Part shown: piece after piece, positions 1-9,247 of the stretch
Layout: each line of letters begins with the position of its first letter
Position numbering within the stretch: the stretch's first letter is position 1
Assembly: GCF_026686735.1 (NCBI RefSeq)
Contig: NZ_CP113432.1
Location: 2,108,001-2,172,000 of the forward strand
DNA length: 64,000 nt
Direction: 5' to 3'
Origin: Pseudomonas triclosanedens
Lineage (GTDB): Bacteria; Pseudomonadota; Gammaproteobacteria; Pseudomonadales; Pseudomonadaceae
Position numbers and translations under genes: made by a program
Notes under the pieces: model-generated
Databases searched by the model: none
Seen by the model: the letters and a program-made list of their open reading frames with translations, nothing else
Told to the model about the DNA's origin: nothing

Positions 1-1
1 C

Positions 2-502
2 GAGGTCAGCCACAAGCCGTGGAGCGCGGACGAGCTCGCCCGCTTTACCCGCCTGGTGCAGGATGCGGTGGGCTACGACGCCAGCCGTGGCGACAGCGTC
101 AGCGTGATCAACGCGCCGTTCGCCGCGGAGCAGGGCGAAGAGATCGTTTCGCCGCCGTTCTACACCCAGCCGTGGTTCTGGGATGTGGTCAAGCAGGTGC
201 TGGGCATCGTCTTCATCCTGGTGCTGGTGCTCGGTGTGCTGCGCCCGGTGCTGAACAACCTGTCGGGCAACAAGAGCAAGGCCCTGGTGCCCGCCGGAGG
301 CGAGGGCGGCATTGGCGACCTGGGGGGCCTGGAAGGCGAGCTGTCGGACGACCGCGTCAGCCTCGGCGGCCCCGCCAGCATTCTGCTGCCCAGCCCGTCC
401 GAGGGTTACGATGCGCAGCTCAATGCGATCAAGAGCCTGGTCGCGCAAGACCCTGGGCGTGTCGCCCAGGTGGTGAAAGAGTGGATCAATTCCGATGAGT
501 GA
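2..502 (+). CDS. fliF: FliF, flagellar MS-ring protein (C-terminal part)
   Basis: The window opens inside this gene; 166 C-terminal residues are visible. The FliF protein forms the MS ring in the inner membrane and docks the C-ring through its C-terminal tail. Visible are the end of the periplasmic ring-building domain, with a V-S-V-I-N-A-P-F segment, one transmembrane helix around residues 57-75 of the fragment, and a cytoplasmic tail ending in V-A-Q-V-V-K-E-W-I, the typical FliG-binding end. It stops 6 bp before fliG, so the two are cotranscribed. The start lies upstream of the window. Confidence 0.95.
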   Translation, partial: EVSHKPWSADELARFTRLVQDAVGYDASRGDSVSVINAPFAAEQGEEIVSPPFYTQPWFWDVVKQVLGIVFILVLVLGVLRPVLNNLSGNKSKALVPAGGEGGIGDLGGLEGELSDDRVSLGGPASILLPSPSEGYDAQLNAIKSLVAQDPGRVAQVVKEWINSDE

Positions 503-508
503 CCGCAC

Positions 509-1525
509 ATGAGCGAACCTCGGGCGAACGCCAAACTGAGCAAGGTCGACAAGGCTGCCATCCTCCTGCTGTCCCTCGGTGAGACCGACGCGGCGCAGGT
601 ATTGCGGCACATGGGCCCCAAGGAAGTACAGAAAGTCGGCGTGGCGATGGCGCAGATGCGCAATGTGCATCGCGAGCAGGTCGAGCAGGTGATGGGCGAG
701 TTCGTCGAGATCGTCGGCGACCAGACCAGCCTGGGCGTGGGCGCCGACAGCTACATCCGCAAGATGCTCACCCAGGCCCTGGGCGAGGACAAGGCCAACA
801 ACCTGATCGACCGCATCCTGCTGGGTGGCAACACCAGCGGCCTGGACAGCCTGAAGTGGATGGAGCCGCGCGCCGTGGCCGATGTGATCCGCTACGAGCA
901 CCCGCAGATCCAGGCCATCGTGGTCGCCTACCTCGATCCGGACCAGGCCGCCGAAGTGCTCGGCCACTTCGATCACAAGGTGCGCCTGGACATCGTGCTG
1001 CGCGTGTCGTCGCTGAACACCGTGCAGCCCTCCGCGCTCAAGGAACTGAACCTGATCCTCGAGAAGCAGTTCGCCGGCAATGCCAACTCCACCCGCACCA
1101 CGATGGGCGGCGTGAAGCGCGCGGCGGACATCATGAACTACCTGGACAGCTCGGTCGAAGGCGCGTTGATGGATGCGATCCGCGACGTGGATGAAGACCT
1201 TTCCGGGCAGATCGAGGATCTCATGTTCGTCTTCGACAACCTGGCCGATGTGGACGACCGCGGTATCCAGGCGCTGTTGCGCGAGGTGTCTTCCGACGTG
1301 CTGGTGCTGGCCCTCAAGGGCTCTGACGACGCGATCCGCGAGAAGATTTTCCGCAACATGTCCAAGCGTGCCGCCGAACTGCTGCGCGACGACCTGGAGG
1401 CCAAGGGGCCGGTGCGCGTCAGCGAAGTGGAGGGCGCGCAGAAGGAAATCCTCACCATTGCCAGGCGCATGGCCGAATCCGGCGAGATCGTGCTCGGCGG
1501 CAAGGGCGGCGAGGAGATGATCTAA
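509..1525 (+). CDS. fliG: FliG, flagellar motor switch protein
   Basis: A 338-residue FliG of normal length. FliG sits at the top of the C-ring, binds FliF through its N-terminal domain and contacts the stators through charged residues of its C-terminal domain, thereby transmitting torque. The N-terminal helices (about 8-100), the middle domain containing the E-H-P-Q motif near residue 131, and the C-terminal armadillo and charged torque helix (residues 240-330, with D-D-R, R-E and K-G charged clusters) are all recognisable. It lies in the order fliF-fliG-fliH-fliI-fliJ and its stop codon is immediately followed by the fliH start. Confidence 0.97.
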   Translation: MSEPRANAKLSKVDKAAILLLSLGETDAAQVLRHMGPKEVQKVGVAMAQMRNVHREQVEQVMGEFVEIVGDQTSLGVGADSYIRKMLTQALGEDKANNLIDRILLGGNTSGLDSLKWMEPRAVADVIRYEHPQIQAIVVAYLDPDQAAEVLGHFDHKVRLDIVLRVSSLNTVQPSALKELNLILEKQFAGNANSTRTTMGGVKRAADIMNYLDSSVEGALMDAIRDVDEDLSGQIEDLMFVFDNLADVDDRGIQALLREVSSDVLVLALKGSDDAIREKIFRNMSKRAAELLRDDLEAKGPVRVSEVEGAQKEILTIARRMAESGEIVLGGKGGEEMI

Positions 1526-2311
1526 GTGGTGCCCCCCGCCAAAGACGAGGAAGAACTCAGCGAGCTGATCCGGGCCCGTGACGTGACGGGCTTCGATCGC
1601 TGGTCGTTGCCCAGCTTCGACCCGGTGAAGCCCGCCCCCGAGCCCGAGCCGGAACCCGAGCACGCGGTGGTGGACGAGCCGCAGATCGAGGAGGTCCCGG
1701 AGGAAGAGGTCAAGCCGCTGACGCTGGAGGAGCTCGAAGCGATCCGCCAGGACGCTTACAACGAAGGTTTCTCCACGGGCGAGAAGGACGGCTTCCATGC
1801 AGGCCAGTTGAAGGCGCGCCAGGAAGCCGACGCCGCCCTGCAACCGCTGCTGCAGAGCCTGGAAACCCTCATGGGCCAGTTGCTGGACCCGATTGCCGAG
1901 CAGGACCAGATGCTTGAGGCCGGCATGCTCAATCTGGTGACCCACGTAGTCCGCCAGGTGGTGCAGCGCGAGTTGGCGACCGATTCGAGCCAGATCCGCC
2001 AGGTGCTGCGCGAGGCGCTCAAGCTGCTGCCGATGGGGGCCGGCAATATCCGCATCCAGGTCAACCCGCAGGATTTCGAACTGGTCAAGGCGCTGCGCGA
2101 CCGGCACGAGGAAAGCTGGCGCATCGTCGAGGACGACAGCCTGCTGCCTGGAGGTTGCCGCATCGAGACCGAGCACTCGCGCATCGATGCGAGTATCGAG
2201 ACGCGACTGGCACAGGCGGTCAAACAGCTCTTCGAGCAGCAGCGCGAACAGGCGACGCACGCTCTGGAGCCGGACATGCACATCGACCTGGGCGGTGCCG
2301 ATGCGCCTTGA
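1526..2311 (+). CDS. fliH: FliH, flagellar export ATPase regulator
   Basis: This 261-residue protein binds and restrains the export ATPase FliI and links it to the C-ring protein FliN. The N-terminal region is acidic, with a Pro-Glu repeat around residues 34-44; the middle is helical with Gly-rich periodicity, and the C-terminal half is the stator-like FliH domain. A GTG start directly abuts the fliG stop; a GAGGAG-like ribosome site lies in the end of fliG. It overlaps the fliI start by 11 bp, which fits translational coupling of the ATPase and its regulator. Confidence 0.93.
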   Translation: MVPPAKDEEELSELIRARDVTGFDRWSLPSFDPVKPAPEPEPEPEHAVVDEPQIEEVPEEEVKPLTLEELEAIRQDAYNEGFSTGEKDGFHAGQLKARQEADAALQPLLQSLETLMGQLLDPIAEQDQMLEAGMLNLVTHVVRQVVQRELATDSSQIRQVLREALKLLPMGAGNIRIQVNPQDFELVKALRDRHEESWRIVEDDSLLPGGCRIETEHSRIDASIETRLAQAVKQLFEQQREQATHALEPDMHIDLGGADAP

Positions 2312-3656
2312 CCGAGTCAGTTTCGCACGCCGCCTGCAAGGCTACAGCGATGCCGTGAGCCTGCCGGCACAGCCAGTGGTGGAAGGGCGCCTGCTGCGCA
2401 TGGTCGGCCTGACCCTGGAAGCCGAGGGGCTGCAGGCATCGGTCGGCAGCCGTTGCCAGGTGATCAACGATGGTGGGTACCACCCGGTGCAGGTGGAAGC
2501 CGAGGTGATGGGGTTCTCCGGCAGCAAGATCTACCTGATGCCGGTGGGCAGCCTCGCCGGTATCGCGCCTGGCGCCCGCGTGGTGCCGCTGCCCGACTCC
2601 GGCCGCCTGCCGATGGGCATGTCCATGCTTGGCCGTGTGCTCGATGGTGTCGGCCGTGCGCTGGATGGCAAGGGTGGCATGCGTGCCGAGGACTGGGTGC
2701 CGATGGAAGGCCCGATCATCAACCCTCTGGCCCGCGACCCGATCCATGAGCCGATGGATGTCGGCATCCGTTCGATCAACGCCCTGCTCACCGTTGGCCG
2801 AGGCCAGCGCCTGGGGCTGTTCGCCGGCACCGGCGTGGGCAAGTCGGTACTGCTGGGCATGATGACCCGCTTCACCAAGGCCGACATCATCGTGGTCGGG
2901 CTGATCGGCGAGCGGGGCCGCGAGGTGAAGGAGTTCATCGAGCACATTCTCGGCGAAGAGGGGCTCAAGCGTTCCGTGGTGGTTGCCTCGCCGGCGGACG
3001 ACGCGCCGCTGATGCGCCTGCGCGCTGCGCAGTACTGCACGCGTATCGCCGAATACTTCCGCGACAAAGGCAAGAACGTCCTGCTGCTGATGGATTCACT
3101 GACCCGCTACGCCCAGGCCCAACGCGAGATCGCCCTGGCCATCGGCGAGCCGCCGGCAACCAAGGGGTATCCGCCGTCGGTGTTCGCCAAACTGCCGCGC
3201 CTGGTGGAGCGTGCCGGCAACGGCGAGAAGGGTGGTGGCTCGATCACCGCCTTCTACACCGTGCTCAGCGAGGGCGACGACCAGCAGGACCCGATCGCCG
3301 ACGCCGCCCGTGGTGTGCTCGACGGCCACTTCGTGCTGTCGCGCCGGCTGGCCGAGGAAGGCCACTACCCGGCCATCGACATCGAGGCGTCCATCAGCCG
3401 GGTGATGCCGCAGGTCACTACTCCCGAACACCTGCGCGATGCCCAGCGCTTCAAGCAGTTGTGGTCGCGCTACCAGCAGAGCCGCGACCTGATCAGTGTC
3501 GGTGCCTATGTGGCTGGCGGCGACGCTGAGACCGACCTGGCGATCCAGCGCTTCCCGATCATGCGCCAGTTCCTCCGCCAGGCCCTGGACGAGAGCCAGA
3601 ACCTCGACGACAGCCGCCTGCTGCTCGACGCGGTGGTCAGCGGCAAGGCCGGCTGA
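2301..3656 (+). CDS. fliI: FliI, flagellum-specific export ATPase
   Basis: A 451-residue hexameric ATPase of the flagellar type III export system, related to the F1 beta subunit. It has a Walker A motif G-T-G-V-G-K-S near residue 178, a Walker B segment L-L-L-M-D-S near residue 260, and the conserved [14 protein letters not shown] export-ATPase signature. The reading frame is open for 38 more codons upstream, but the ATG at 2301 gives the normal family length, while the longer form would run deep into fliH. The gene overlaps fliH by 11 bp. Confidence 0.96.
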   Translation: MRLDRVSFARRLQGYSDAVSLPAQPVVEGRLLRMVGLTLEAEGLQASVGSRCQVINDGGYHPVQVEAEVMGFSGSKIYLMPVGSLAGIAPGARVVPLPDSGRLPMGMSMLGRVLDGVGRALDGKGGMRAEDWVPMEGPIINPLARDPIHEPMDVGIRSINALLTVGRGQRLGLFAGTGVGKSVLLGMMTRFTKADIIVVGLIGERGREVKEFIEHILGEEGLKRSVVVASPADDAPLMRLRAAQYCTRIAEYFRDKGKNVLLLMDSLTRYAQAQREIALAIGEPPATKGYPPSVFAKLPRLVERAGNGEKGGGSITAFYTVLSEGDDQQDPIADAARGVLDGHFVLSRRLAEEGHYPAIDIEASISRVMPQVTTPEHLRDAQRFKQLWSRYQQSRDLISVGAYVAGGDAETDLAIQRFPIMRQFLRQALDESQNLDDSRLLLDAVVSGKAG

Positions 3657-3670
3657 TGAAGCAGCCAGTA

Positions 3671-3780
3671 AATGCTTTGCGTAGGGTGGGCGGAGCGAAG
3701 CGATGCCCATGCTGTCTCGGGCACACCGTCACCGGCAGCTCAGCCGCGCTGGATCGATGGGCTCCACCCATTCTGCGGTT
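3671..3780. repeat. Intergenic inverted-repeat element before fliJ
   Basis: About 110 bp in the fliI-fliJ gap carry imperfect terminal inverted repeats. The left end reads GCGTAGGGTGGG with GGAGC soon after; the right end read on the other strand gives CGCAGAATGGGTGGAGC. Inside, GATGCCCAT on the left pairs with ATGGGC on the right. The layout resembles the short non-coding mobile repeats (MITE or REP-like) common in pseudomonads. Only one copy was seen in this window, so its repeat status in the genome is inferred. Confidence 0.5.
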
Positions 3781-3792
3781 CGGAGCCTGCCT

Positions 3793-4236
3793 GTGAACCG
3801 CCGTGCCGAACGTCTGGCTCCGGTGGTGGACATGGCGCTCAAGGCCGAGCGCGAAGCGGCGCGCCAGTTGGGGCTGGTACAGGGCCAACTGGTGCAGGCG
3901 CAGCGCAAGCTCGCCGAACTCGAACGCTATCGCCTGGACTACCAGCAGCAGTGGATCCGTAACGGCCAGCAGGGCGTCACCGGGCAGTGGCTGATCAACT
4001 ACCAGCGCTTCCTGTCGCAACTGGAAACCGCCGTCGAGCAGCAGAACCGCGCGGTGGAGTGGCATCAGGGCGCCGTCGACAAGGCCCGCGCCGCCTGGCA
4101 GGAAAAGTACGCACGGCTGGAGGGCCTGCGCAAGCTGGTGGAGCGCTATCGAGAGGAAGCGCGGTTGGCGGCTGACAAGTACGAGCAGCGTCAGCTCGAT
4201 GAGTTCGCCCAACGCCTGAGGCCCGCGCCGGACTGA
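3793..4236 (+). CDS. fliJ: FliJ, flagellar export chaperone-escort protein
   Basis: FliJ is the coiled-coil stalk of the FliI ring and helps couple export to the proton motive force through FlhA. The 147-residue product is almost wholly charged helix and coiled coil with many Gln, Glu, Arg and Ala residues. The frame is open back to 3703, but that part is translated from the inverted-repeat element; a GTG at 3793 preceded by GGAG at 3782-3785 with 7-bp spacing gives the normal FliJ length, so this start was chosen. The 136-bp gap to fliI is unusual for this operon. Confidence 0.9.
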   Translation: MNRRAERLAPVVDMALKAEREAARQLGLVQGQLVQAQRKLAELERYRLDYQQQWIRNGQQGVTGQWLINYQRFLSQLETAVEQQNRAVEWHQGAVDKARAAWQEKYARLEGLRKLVERYREEARLAADKYEQRQLDEFAQRLRPAPD

Positions 4237-4287
4237 TCGCTGTGCGTGCTAGGCTCCAGTCTGACCCCCGACCGGAACGCCTGCTCC

Positions 4288-5127
4288 ATGCCTGCTTCTT
4301 CCTCCGCGCCCGATTTCTCCCGTTACCTGAGCCTGTGGCAACTCACGCCGGACGGCGCGCCTATCATTACCCACAGCAGCCACCTGTTGCCGGTCCGCTG
4401 GCAGGGGCGCGCGGCGATGATCAAGGTTGCGCTGGAGGCGGAGGAACAGGCTGGCTCGCGAGTCATGCGCTGGTGGGACGGGGAGGGCGCGGCGCAGGTC
4501 TATGCCCACGATGGCGACGTGATCCTGCTGGAGCGCGCCGAAGGGACGCGCTCGCTGATGCATATGGCGCTGAATGGCGAGGATGACCAGGCCAGCCGCA
4601 TTGCCTGCGATGTGGTGCAGCGCCTCCACTGCCCGCGCGGCAAGCCCCTGCCGGAGCTGATCGGCCTGCGCGAGTGGTTCCGCGATCTCGCCCCTGCGGT
4701 GCCGCGCTATGCCGGTATCCTCGGGCGTTGCCTGGCTGTTGCCGAGCATCTGCTGGAAAGCGAGCATGACCAGGTGGTGCTGCACGGCGATATCCACCAC
4801 GACAACATCCTCGATTTCGGCCCGCGTGGCTGGCTGGTGATCGACCCCAAGCGACTCTACGGCGAGCGCCTGTTCGACTACGCCAACCTGCTGTGCAACC
4901 CGGACCTTCCCACCGCCCGCGACCCGCGGCGCTTCCTGCGCCAGTTGGATGTGATCAGCGAGTACGCGCAACTGGATCGCCGCCGCCTGCTGCAATGGGT
5001 GCTGGCTTTCGCAGGGCTGTCTGCCGTGTGGTTCCTCGACGACGACATGGCCGCCGACAGCGACCTCGCAGTGGCTCACCTGGCGGCGGCGGAACTGGAC
5101 CGGATGGGCGCGCCGGCATGCGTCTGA
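4288..5127 (+). CDS. APH(6)/hydroxyurea-type phosphotransferase family protein
   Basis: A 279-residue soluble kinase-like protein with the aminoglycoside phosphotransferase fold. The catalytic loop [10 protein letters not shown] lies near residues 169-178 and is followed by the metal-binding V-I-D-P-K segment near 188-192. The short N-lobe and the overall pattern fit the APH(6)/StrB-like family, whose known members phosphorylate streptomycin or hydroxyurea; the substrate here is unknown and chromosomal members need not confer resistance. ATG 4288 was preferred to GTG 4246 because the extension looks non-coding. It overlaps the next gene by 10 bp. Confidence 0.8.
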   Translation: MPASSSAPDFSRYLSLWQLTPDGAPIITHSSHLLPVRWQGRAAMIKVALEAEEQAGSRVMRWWDGEGAAQVYAHDGDVILLERAEGTRSLMHMALNGEDDQASRIACDVVQRLHCPRGKPLPELIGLREWFRDLAPAVPRYAGILGRCLAVAEHLLESEHDQVVLHGDIHHDNILDFGPRGWLVIDPKRLYGERLFDYANLLCNPDLPTARDPRRFLRQLDVISEYAQLDRRRLLQWVLAFAGLSAVWFLDDDMAADSDLAVAHLAAAELDRMGAPACV

Positions 5128-5765
5128 ACGGTACCCTGCTGCATGCGCATCCTCGCTTGCTCGCCGCCTGCGCCGTCGGCCTGCTGGTGGCGCTCGCCTG
5201 CTACCGGCTGGAACCGATGGCTCGCGCACTGGTGGGCTGGAATTGCATGGCCTGGCTGTACGTGGTGCTGATCGGCTGGCTGGCGCTGCGCTCTGACCCG
5301 CAGGGAGTACGGCGGCTGGCTGAGGTGGAGGATGAGAATGCCGAGGCGGTGCTGACACTGATCAGCATCGCCGCGCTGGCCAGCCTGGTGGCCATCGTGG
5401 TCGAGCTGGCCACCGCCGGTCATGCCGACGATGGCGAAAAGCTCTGGCGCTACGTTTTCACTGGCAGCACGGTACTGGGCTCCTGGTTCCTCATCGGCAT
5501 GGTCTTCACCATGCACTACGCACGGATGTTCTACGCCACCGAAGGGGAGCCGGTGCTGCGCTTCCCCGAGGGCGAGCGGAATCCGGACTACTGGGACTTC
5601 ATGTACTTCTCTTTCACCCTCAGCGTGGCGGTGCAGACATCCGACGTCGCCATCGCCTCCCGCGCCCTGCGCAGGGTCGTGCTGCTGCATTCGGTGATCG
5701 GTTTTCTGTTCAACACCGCGATACTCGGGCTTGCGATCAATATCGGCGCCGGGCTGATTGGCTGA
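5118..5765 (+). CDS. DUF1345 family membrane protein
   Basis: A 215-residue inner-membrane protein with about five hydrophobic helices. The C-terminal half contains [10 protein letters not shown] and V-A-V-Q-T-S-D-V motifs, which are typical of the DUF1345 family and resemble a two-helix ion-channel pore, although no function is established. The ATG at 5118 overlaps the end of the upstream kinase gene by 10 bp, so the two are probably translated from one message. They interrupt the usual fliJ-to-hsbA order of many pseudomonads. Confidence 0.8.
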   Translation: MRLNGTLLHAHPRLLAACAVGLLVALACYRLEPMARALVGWNCMAWLYVVLIGWLALRSDPQGVRRLAEVEDENAEAVLTLISIAALASLVAIVVELATAGHADDGEKLWRYVFTGSTVLGSWFLIGMVFTMHYARMFYATEGEPVLRFPEGERNPDYWDFMYFSFTLSVAVQTSDVAIASRALRRVVLLHSVIGFLFNTAILGLAINIGAGLIG

Positions 5766-5794
5766 GGCGAGCGGCGTCCTGGTACGGCCTCGGC

Positions 5795-6511
5795 TCAGAA
5801 GAACGGCCGCGATGCCTTGAGCATGAAGGCAGTGTCGCAATAGGTGTTGTGCCCCGAGTAGGCGCTGCAGTCGCTGCCGGTGAGGCTGGAGCCGCTGTAG
5901 GAGAAGTTCAGGTCGATGCCCAGCAAGGGGCGGCTGAGGTTCACCGACCAGTCGCCGAACTCGCTGACGCTGCCGCCGTTGCTTACGCCTACCGGTGCGG
6001 CGAGGTTGTAGCTGGAGTATTTGAAGGTGACATCGAAGCCCACGTCGGGTTGCAGCCCCAGGTCGGTGAACAGCGTGGTGGTGCTGCGGCCATTCTGGCT
6101 GCTGTAGGCGGCGCCGAGGCGGCTGCCGAATACCGACAGGCCGCCATACAGCGCCTGGCTGTCGAAGTCCGGCTGGTCGGGGCGGGTGTAGCGCAGCGTG
6201 CCAAGTTCATAGCCCAGCTTGCCGTTGCCCAGCGGGTGCTTGAAGCCGGCGTAGCTGTCGATTTCCAGCGGCTTTTCCTGTTCGAGATTGGAGGTCCAGC
6301 TACCGACATACCAGCCGCTGTCATGGGTGACATCCAGACCGCCCTGGGCGCTGTTCGCCTGCCCGGGCTGTACCAGGCCCTGGGCCATGCTGCGGGTTGG
6401 CGAGTTGGCCAGCTTCAGCTCGAAATCGCCCAGTTGGCGCTGCATTACCTGGGCTCCGGCGGGCATGGCCATGCCGGCGATGCAGGCCGCGATGAATAAT
6501 GTTCTGTGCAT
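5795..6511 (-). CDS. TIGR02001/TorF family outer-membrane protein
   Basis: A 238-residue exported protein. The first about 22 residues form a signal peptide ending A-G-A-Q. The mature part has a G-G-L-D-V-T-H-D-S-G-W-Y-V-G-S-W segment and alternating beta-strand patterns ending in a terminal Phe, both typical of the small outer-membrane beta-barrel family TIGR02001. Its biological role is unknown. The frame is open to 6700, but the ATG at 6511 starts directly with the signal peptide. It is transcribed opposite to the flagellar genes and divergent from hsbA. Confidence 0.75.
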   Translation of the reverse strand: MHRTLFIAACIAGMAMPAGAQVMQRQLGDFELKLANSPTRSMAQGLVQPGQANSAQGGLDVTHDSGWYVGSWTSNLEQEKPLEIDSYAGFKHPLGNGKLGYELGTLRYTRPDQPDFDSQALYGGLSVFGSRLGAAYSSQNGRSTTTLFTDLGLQPDVGFDVTFKYSSYNLAAPVGVSNGGSVSEFGDWSVNLSRPLLGIDLNFSYSGSSLTGSDCSAYSGHNTYCDTAFMLKASRPFF

Positions 6512-6757
6512 GTTTCCCCCCTTGCCTGGCGTTGCGCCGCGGGCTTGCTCCTGGCCCTGTCGGCGTGACGCGCCTCTGAAAGGGTAAAGGCTTTTGCCGG
6601 GGCTGTGGCGACCGATGGTCCATTTCGCGACTGTTCGAGAATGCCAGTGACCGCTCTGCTCGAATGGTTTCCCGACGCGGCCCAAGGTTGCTGGCGTCAT
6701 GACTTGCTGCTAAATCTTCTGACTCGTACGCGCCCATCGAGCGATAAGGAGAATCAC

Positions 6758-7063
6758 ATGGCCATCACTTCCGTTCCCACTGACGATGGGCAGGGCCTGA
6801 CCATCGTGATCCAGGGTCGTTTCGACTTCGGCGCGCATCAGGAATTCCGCGACGCCTACGAGCGCGTCGACATCACGCCCAAGCGCTACGTGGTGGATCT
6901 TCAGGGCGCAACCTACCTCGACAGCTCGGCGCTGGGCATGCTGCTCCTGCTGCGCGACCACGCCGGCGGCGAAAGCGCGCAGATCAGCCTGGTGAACTGC
7001 AACCCGGACGTTCGCAAGATCCTCGCTATCTCCAACTTCGAACAGTTGTTCGAGATCGCCTGA
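6758..7063 (+). CDS. hsbA: HsbA, STAS-domain anti-sigma factor antagonist
   Basis: A 101-residue single STAS domain. The phosphorylatable serine lies in the L-D-S-S-A-L-G motif (Ser56/Ser57). In P. aeruginosa HsbA is phosphorylated and dephosphorylated by HsbR and, depending on its state, binds the anti-sigma factor FlgM or the diguanylate cyclase HsbD, switching between swimming and biofilm growth. The order hsbA-hsbR-hptB seen here supports the same pathway. ATG 6758 follows an AAGGAG ribosome site; longer upstream reading is non-coding. Confidence 0.88.
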   Translation: MAITSVPTDDGQGLTIVIQGRFDFGAHQEFRDAYERVDITPKRYVVDLQGATYLDSSALGMLLLLRDHAGGESAQISLVNCNPDVRKILAISNFEQLFEIA

Positions 7064-7085
7064 GCCGGCTCCGCGGTCATCCTCG

Positions 7086-8783
7086 ATGGCTGACTACCTC
7101 ACGGTCCTGATTGCCGACGACAACGCCGCCGACCGTCTATTGCTGTCCACCATCGTCAGCCGCCAGGGGCACAGGGTGCTCACCGCGGCCAACGGCCTGG
7201 AGGCGCTGGCGCTGTTCGCCCAGGAGCGTCCGCAACTGGTACTGATGGATGCGCTGATGCCGGTGATGGACGGTTTCGAGGCTGCGCGGCGGATTCGCCG
7301 GCAGGCCGGCGAGGAACTGGTGCCGATCATCTTCCTCACCTCGCTCACCGAAACCGAGGCGCTGGTGCAGAGCCTCGAAGCGGGTGGCGACGATTTTCTC
7401 TCCAAGCCCTACAACCGCGTCATCCTCGAAGCGAAGATCCGCGCGATGGGCCGCCTGCATCATCTCCAGCGGATGGTGCTGGAGCAGCGAGACCTGATCG
7501 CCCGGCACAACGAGCACCTGCTCAACGAGCAGCGGGTGGCCAAGGCGGTGTTCGACAAGGTGGCGCATTCGGGTTGCCTGAACGCGGCGAACATCCGCTA
7601 CCTGCAGTCGCCTTTCGCGCTGTTCAACGGCGACCTGCTGCTGGCGGCGTTCAAGCCCTCGGGCGGCATGCACGTGCTGCTCGGCGACTTCACCGGCCAC
7701 GGGCTGTCTGCGGCGATCGGTGCGATGCCTCTGGCCGAGGTGTTCTATGGCATGACCGCCAAGGGCTACACGATGGCGGACATCCTTCGGGAGATGAACG
7801 CCAAGCTCAAGCGCATCCTTCCGGTCGGCGTGTTCTGCTGTGCCTGCATGCTCAACCTGAGCTTCCAGCGGGGCCTGGTTGAAGTCTGGAACGGTGGGTT
7901 GCCCAACGGCTACCTGCTGCGCCGGGGCGCGCGCGAAGTGGTGCCGCTGGTATCGCGCCACCTGCCGCTGGGCATTCTCGATGCGGCGGCGTTCAAGGAG
8001 CAGTGCGAAGTCCACGGCATGGAAGAGGGCGACCGCGTATTCCTCTTCTCCGATGGAGTGCTGGAGGCGCGCAATACTGCTGGGGAAATGTTCGGCGAAC
8101 AGCGCCTGCGCGAGGTCTATGACAGCGAGCCGGAGCCATCACGGCTGTTCGACGGCATCCAGTCGGCGCTGGCGCGTTTCCGTGGCGAGGCACAGGACGA
8201 CCTCAGCATGCTGGAGGTGGTGTTGGTGCCGGAGGTGTCGTTGCAGCGGCCACCGCTGGCGTTTTCCGACAGCGGCCTGAACGACCCGCTGGACTGGTCG
8301 GCCAGCTTCGAATTCCGCGCGCCGAACCTGCGCCACTTCAATCCGCTGCCGTTCCTTCTGCAACTGCTGATGGAGGTACAGGACCTGAGGCCCAGAGGTG
8401 GTGAGCTCTACACCGTGCTGGCCGAGCTGTACTCCAATGCCCTGGAGCACGGCGTGATGGGCCTGGACTCTTCGCTCAAGTGCGATGCCAGCGGTTTCGC
8501 GCGCTATTACCAGCAACGCAGCCAGCGTCTGGCGGAGCTGCGCGACGGCTACGTGCGCTTCCATCTCGACCTCGCGCCGCACGGCGATGGCGGCCGGCTG
8601 CTGGTACGTGTGGAGGACAGTGGCGATGGCTTCGACGTCGATGCCGTGCTGGCCTCGCAAGGTGCCGCCGGCAGCCTCTGCGGGCGTGGCCTGACGCTGG
8701 TGCAGCAGTTGGCGGACCGCTGCCAGTGGTCGGCGGATGGCAGGTCGGTGTCCGTGGAGTTCTTCTGGTCGGCTCAGGCATAA
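7086..8783 (+). CDS. hsbR: HsbR, response regulator with PP2C phosphatase and kinase domains
   Basis: A 565-residue protein with three parts. Residues 1-120 are a receiver domain with acidic residues D11/D12, phospho-acceptor D55 and K107. Residues 160-380 are a SpoIIE-type PP2C phosphatase domain, with G-D-F-T-G-H-G and F-S-D-G-V motifs binding metal. The C-terminal 150 residues are an anti-sigma-type HATPase with an E-L-Y-S-N-A-L-E-H N-box near 450 and a D-S-G-D-G motif near 510. HptB is expected to phosphorylate the receiver and so choose between phosphatase and kinase action on HsbA. It lies 22 bp after hsbA. Confidence 0.9.
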   Translation: MADYLTVLIADDNAADRLLLSTIVSRQGHRVLTAANGLEALALFAQERPQLVLMDALMPVMDGFEAARRIRRQAGEELVPIIFLTSLTETEALVQSLEAGGDDFLSKPYNRVILEAKIRAMGRLHHLQRMVLEQRDLIARHNEHLLNEQRVAKAVFDKVAHSGCLNAANIRYLQSPFALFNGDLLLAAFKPSGGMHVLLGDFTGHGLSAAIGAMPLAEVFYGMTAKGYTMADILREMNAKLKRILPVGVFCCACMLNLSFQRGLVEVWNGGLPNGYLLRRGAREVVPLVSRHLPLGILDAAAFKEQCEVHGMEEGDRVFLFSDGVLEARNTAGEMFGEQRLREVYDSEPEPSRLFDGIQSALARFRGEAQDDLSMLEVVLVPEVSLQRPPLAFSDSGLNDPLDWSASFEFRAPNLRHFNPLPFLLQLLMEVQDLRPRGGELYTVLAELYSNALEHGVMGLDSSLKCDASGFARYYQQRSQRLAELRDGYVRFHLDLAPHGDGGRLLVRVEDSGDGFDVDAVLASQGAAGSLCGRGLTLVQQLADRCQWSADGRSVSVEFFWSAQA

Positions 8784-8839
8784 TCCGGCCAGCTCTTGTC
8801 CCCCCGCAGGGTGGCGAGCTGTCCTACGGGGAGTGCCGA

Positions 8840-9181
8840 ATGTCCGAGCCGCATCTCGACGACGCCGTGCTGAGCAACCTGTTGTCGATCATGGAAGACG
8901 AGTATCCGCTACTGGTGGAGACCTTCCTGAGCGATTCCGAGGAGCGTTTGCGCAGCATCCGCGCGGCCTTCGCCGAATCCGACGGCATTGCCCTGCGCCA
9001 TGCCGCGCACAGCTTCAAGGGCAGTTGCGGCAACATGGGCGCCAGTGTGCTGAGCGGTTTGTGCAAGCAGCTCGAAGAGTGCGCCCGTCAGGGCGACCTC
9101 GCCAGCGCGCAGACACTGATCGGCCGGGTCGAGCACGAGTTCGCCATCGTTCGCACCCTGTTGCTGCCCGGCCGCGCCTGA
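8840..9181 (+). CDS. hptB: HptB, histidine phosphotransfer protein
   Basis: A 113-residue stand-alone Hpt domain. The phosphorylated histidine is His57 in the H-S-F-K-G-S motif. In P. aeruginosa HptB collects phosphate from several hybrid sensors (PA1611, PA1976, PA2824 and RetS are reported) and passes it to HsbR. The frame continues upstream, but the ATG at 8840 follows a GGGGAG ribosome site and gives a compact four-helix domain. It is the last gene of the hsb unit and is followed by a sigma-54 promoter for fliK. Confidence 0.9.
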   Translation: MSEPHLDDAVLSNLLSIMEDEYPLLVETFLSDSEERLRSIRAAFAESDGIALRHAAHSFKGSCGNMGASVLSGLCKQLEECARQGDLASAQTLIGRVEHEFAIVRTLLLPGRA

Positions 9182-9192
9182 CCTTTCCCGAC

Positions 9193-9209
9193 TTGGCCCG
9201 TCCCTTGCT
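9193..9209 (+). promoter_or_regulatory. Sigma-54 (RpoN) promoter before fliK
   Basis: TTGGCCC, five bases, then TTGCT. The invariant GG at 9195-9196 and GC at 9207-9208 are separated by exactly 10 bp, the sigma-54 rule. It lies 39 bp before the fliK start. In pseudomonads such promoters are activated by FleQ (class II flagellar genes) or FleR. Confidence 0.8.
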
Positions 9210-9247
9210 ATCTCCGTTGTGGATATTCAAATCAACGGAGAACTCCG

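Noticed and set aside
6706..6725. A sigma-54-like motif TGGCG...TTGCTG before hsbA.
   Set aside because: GG and GC are separated by 11 bp, not 10, which is not tolerated by sigma-54.
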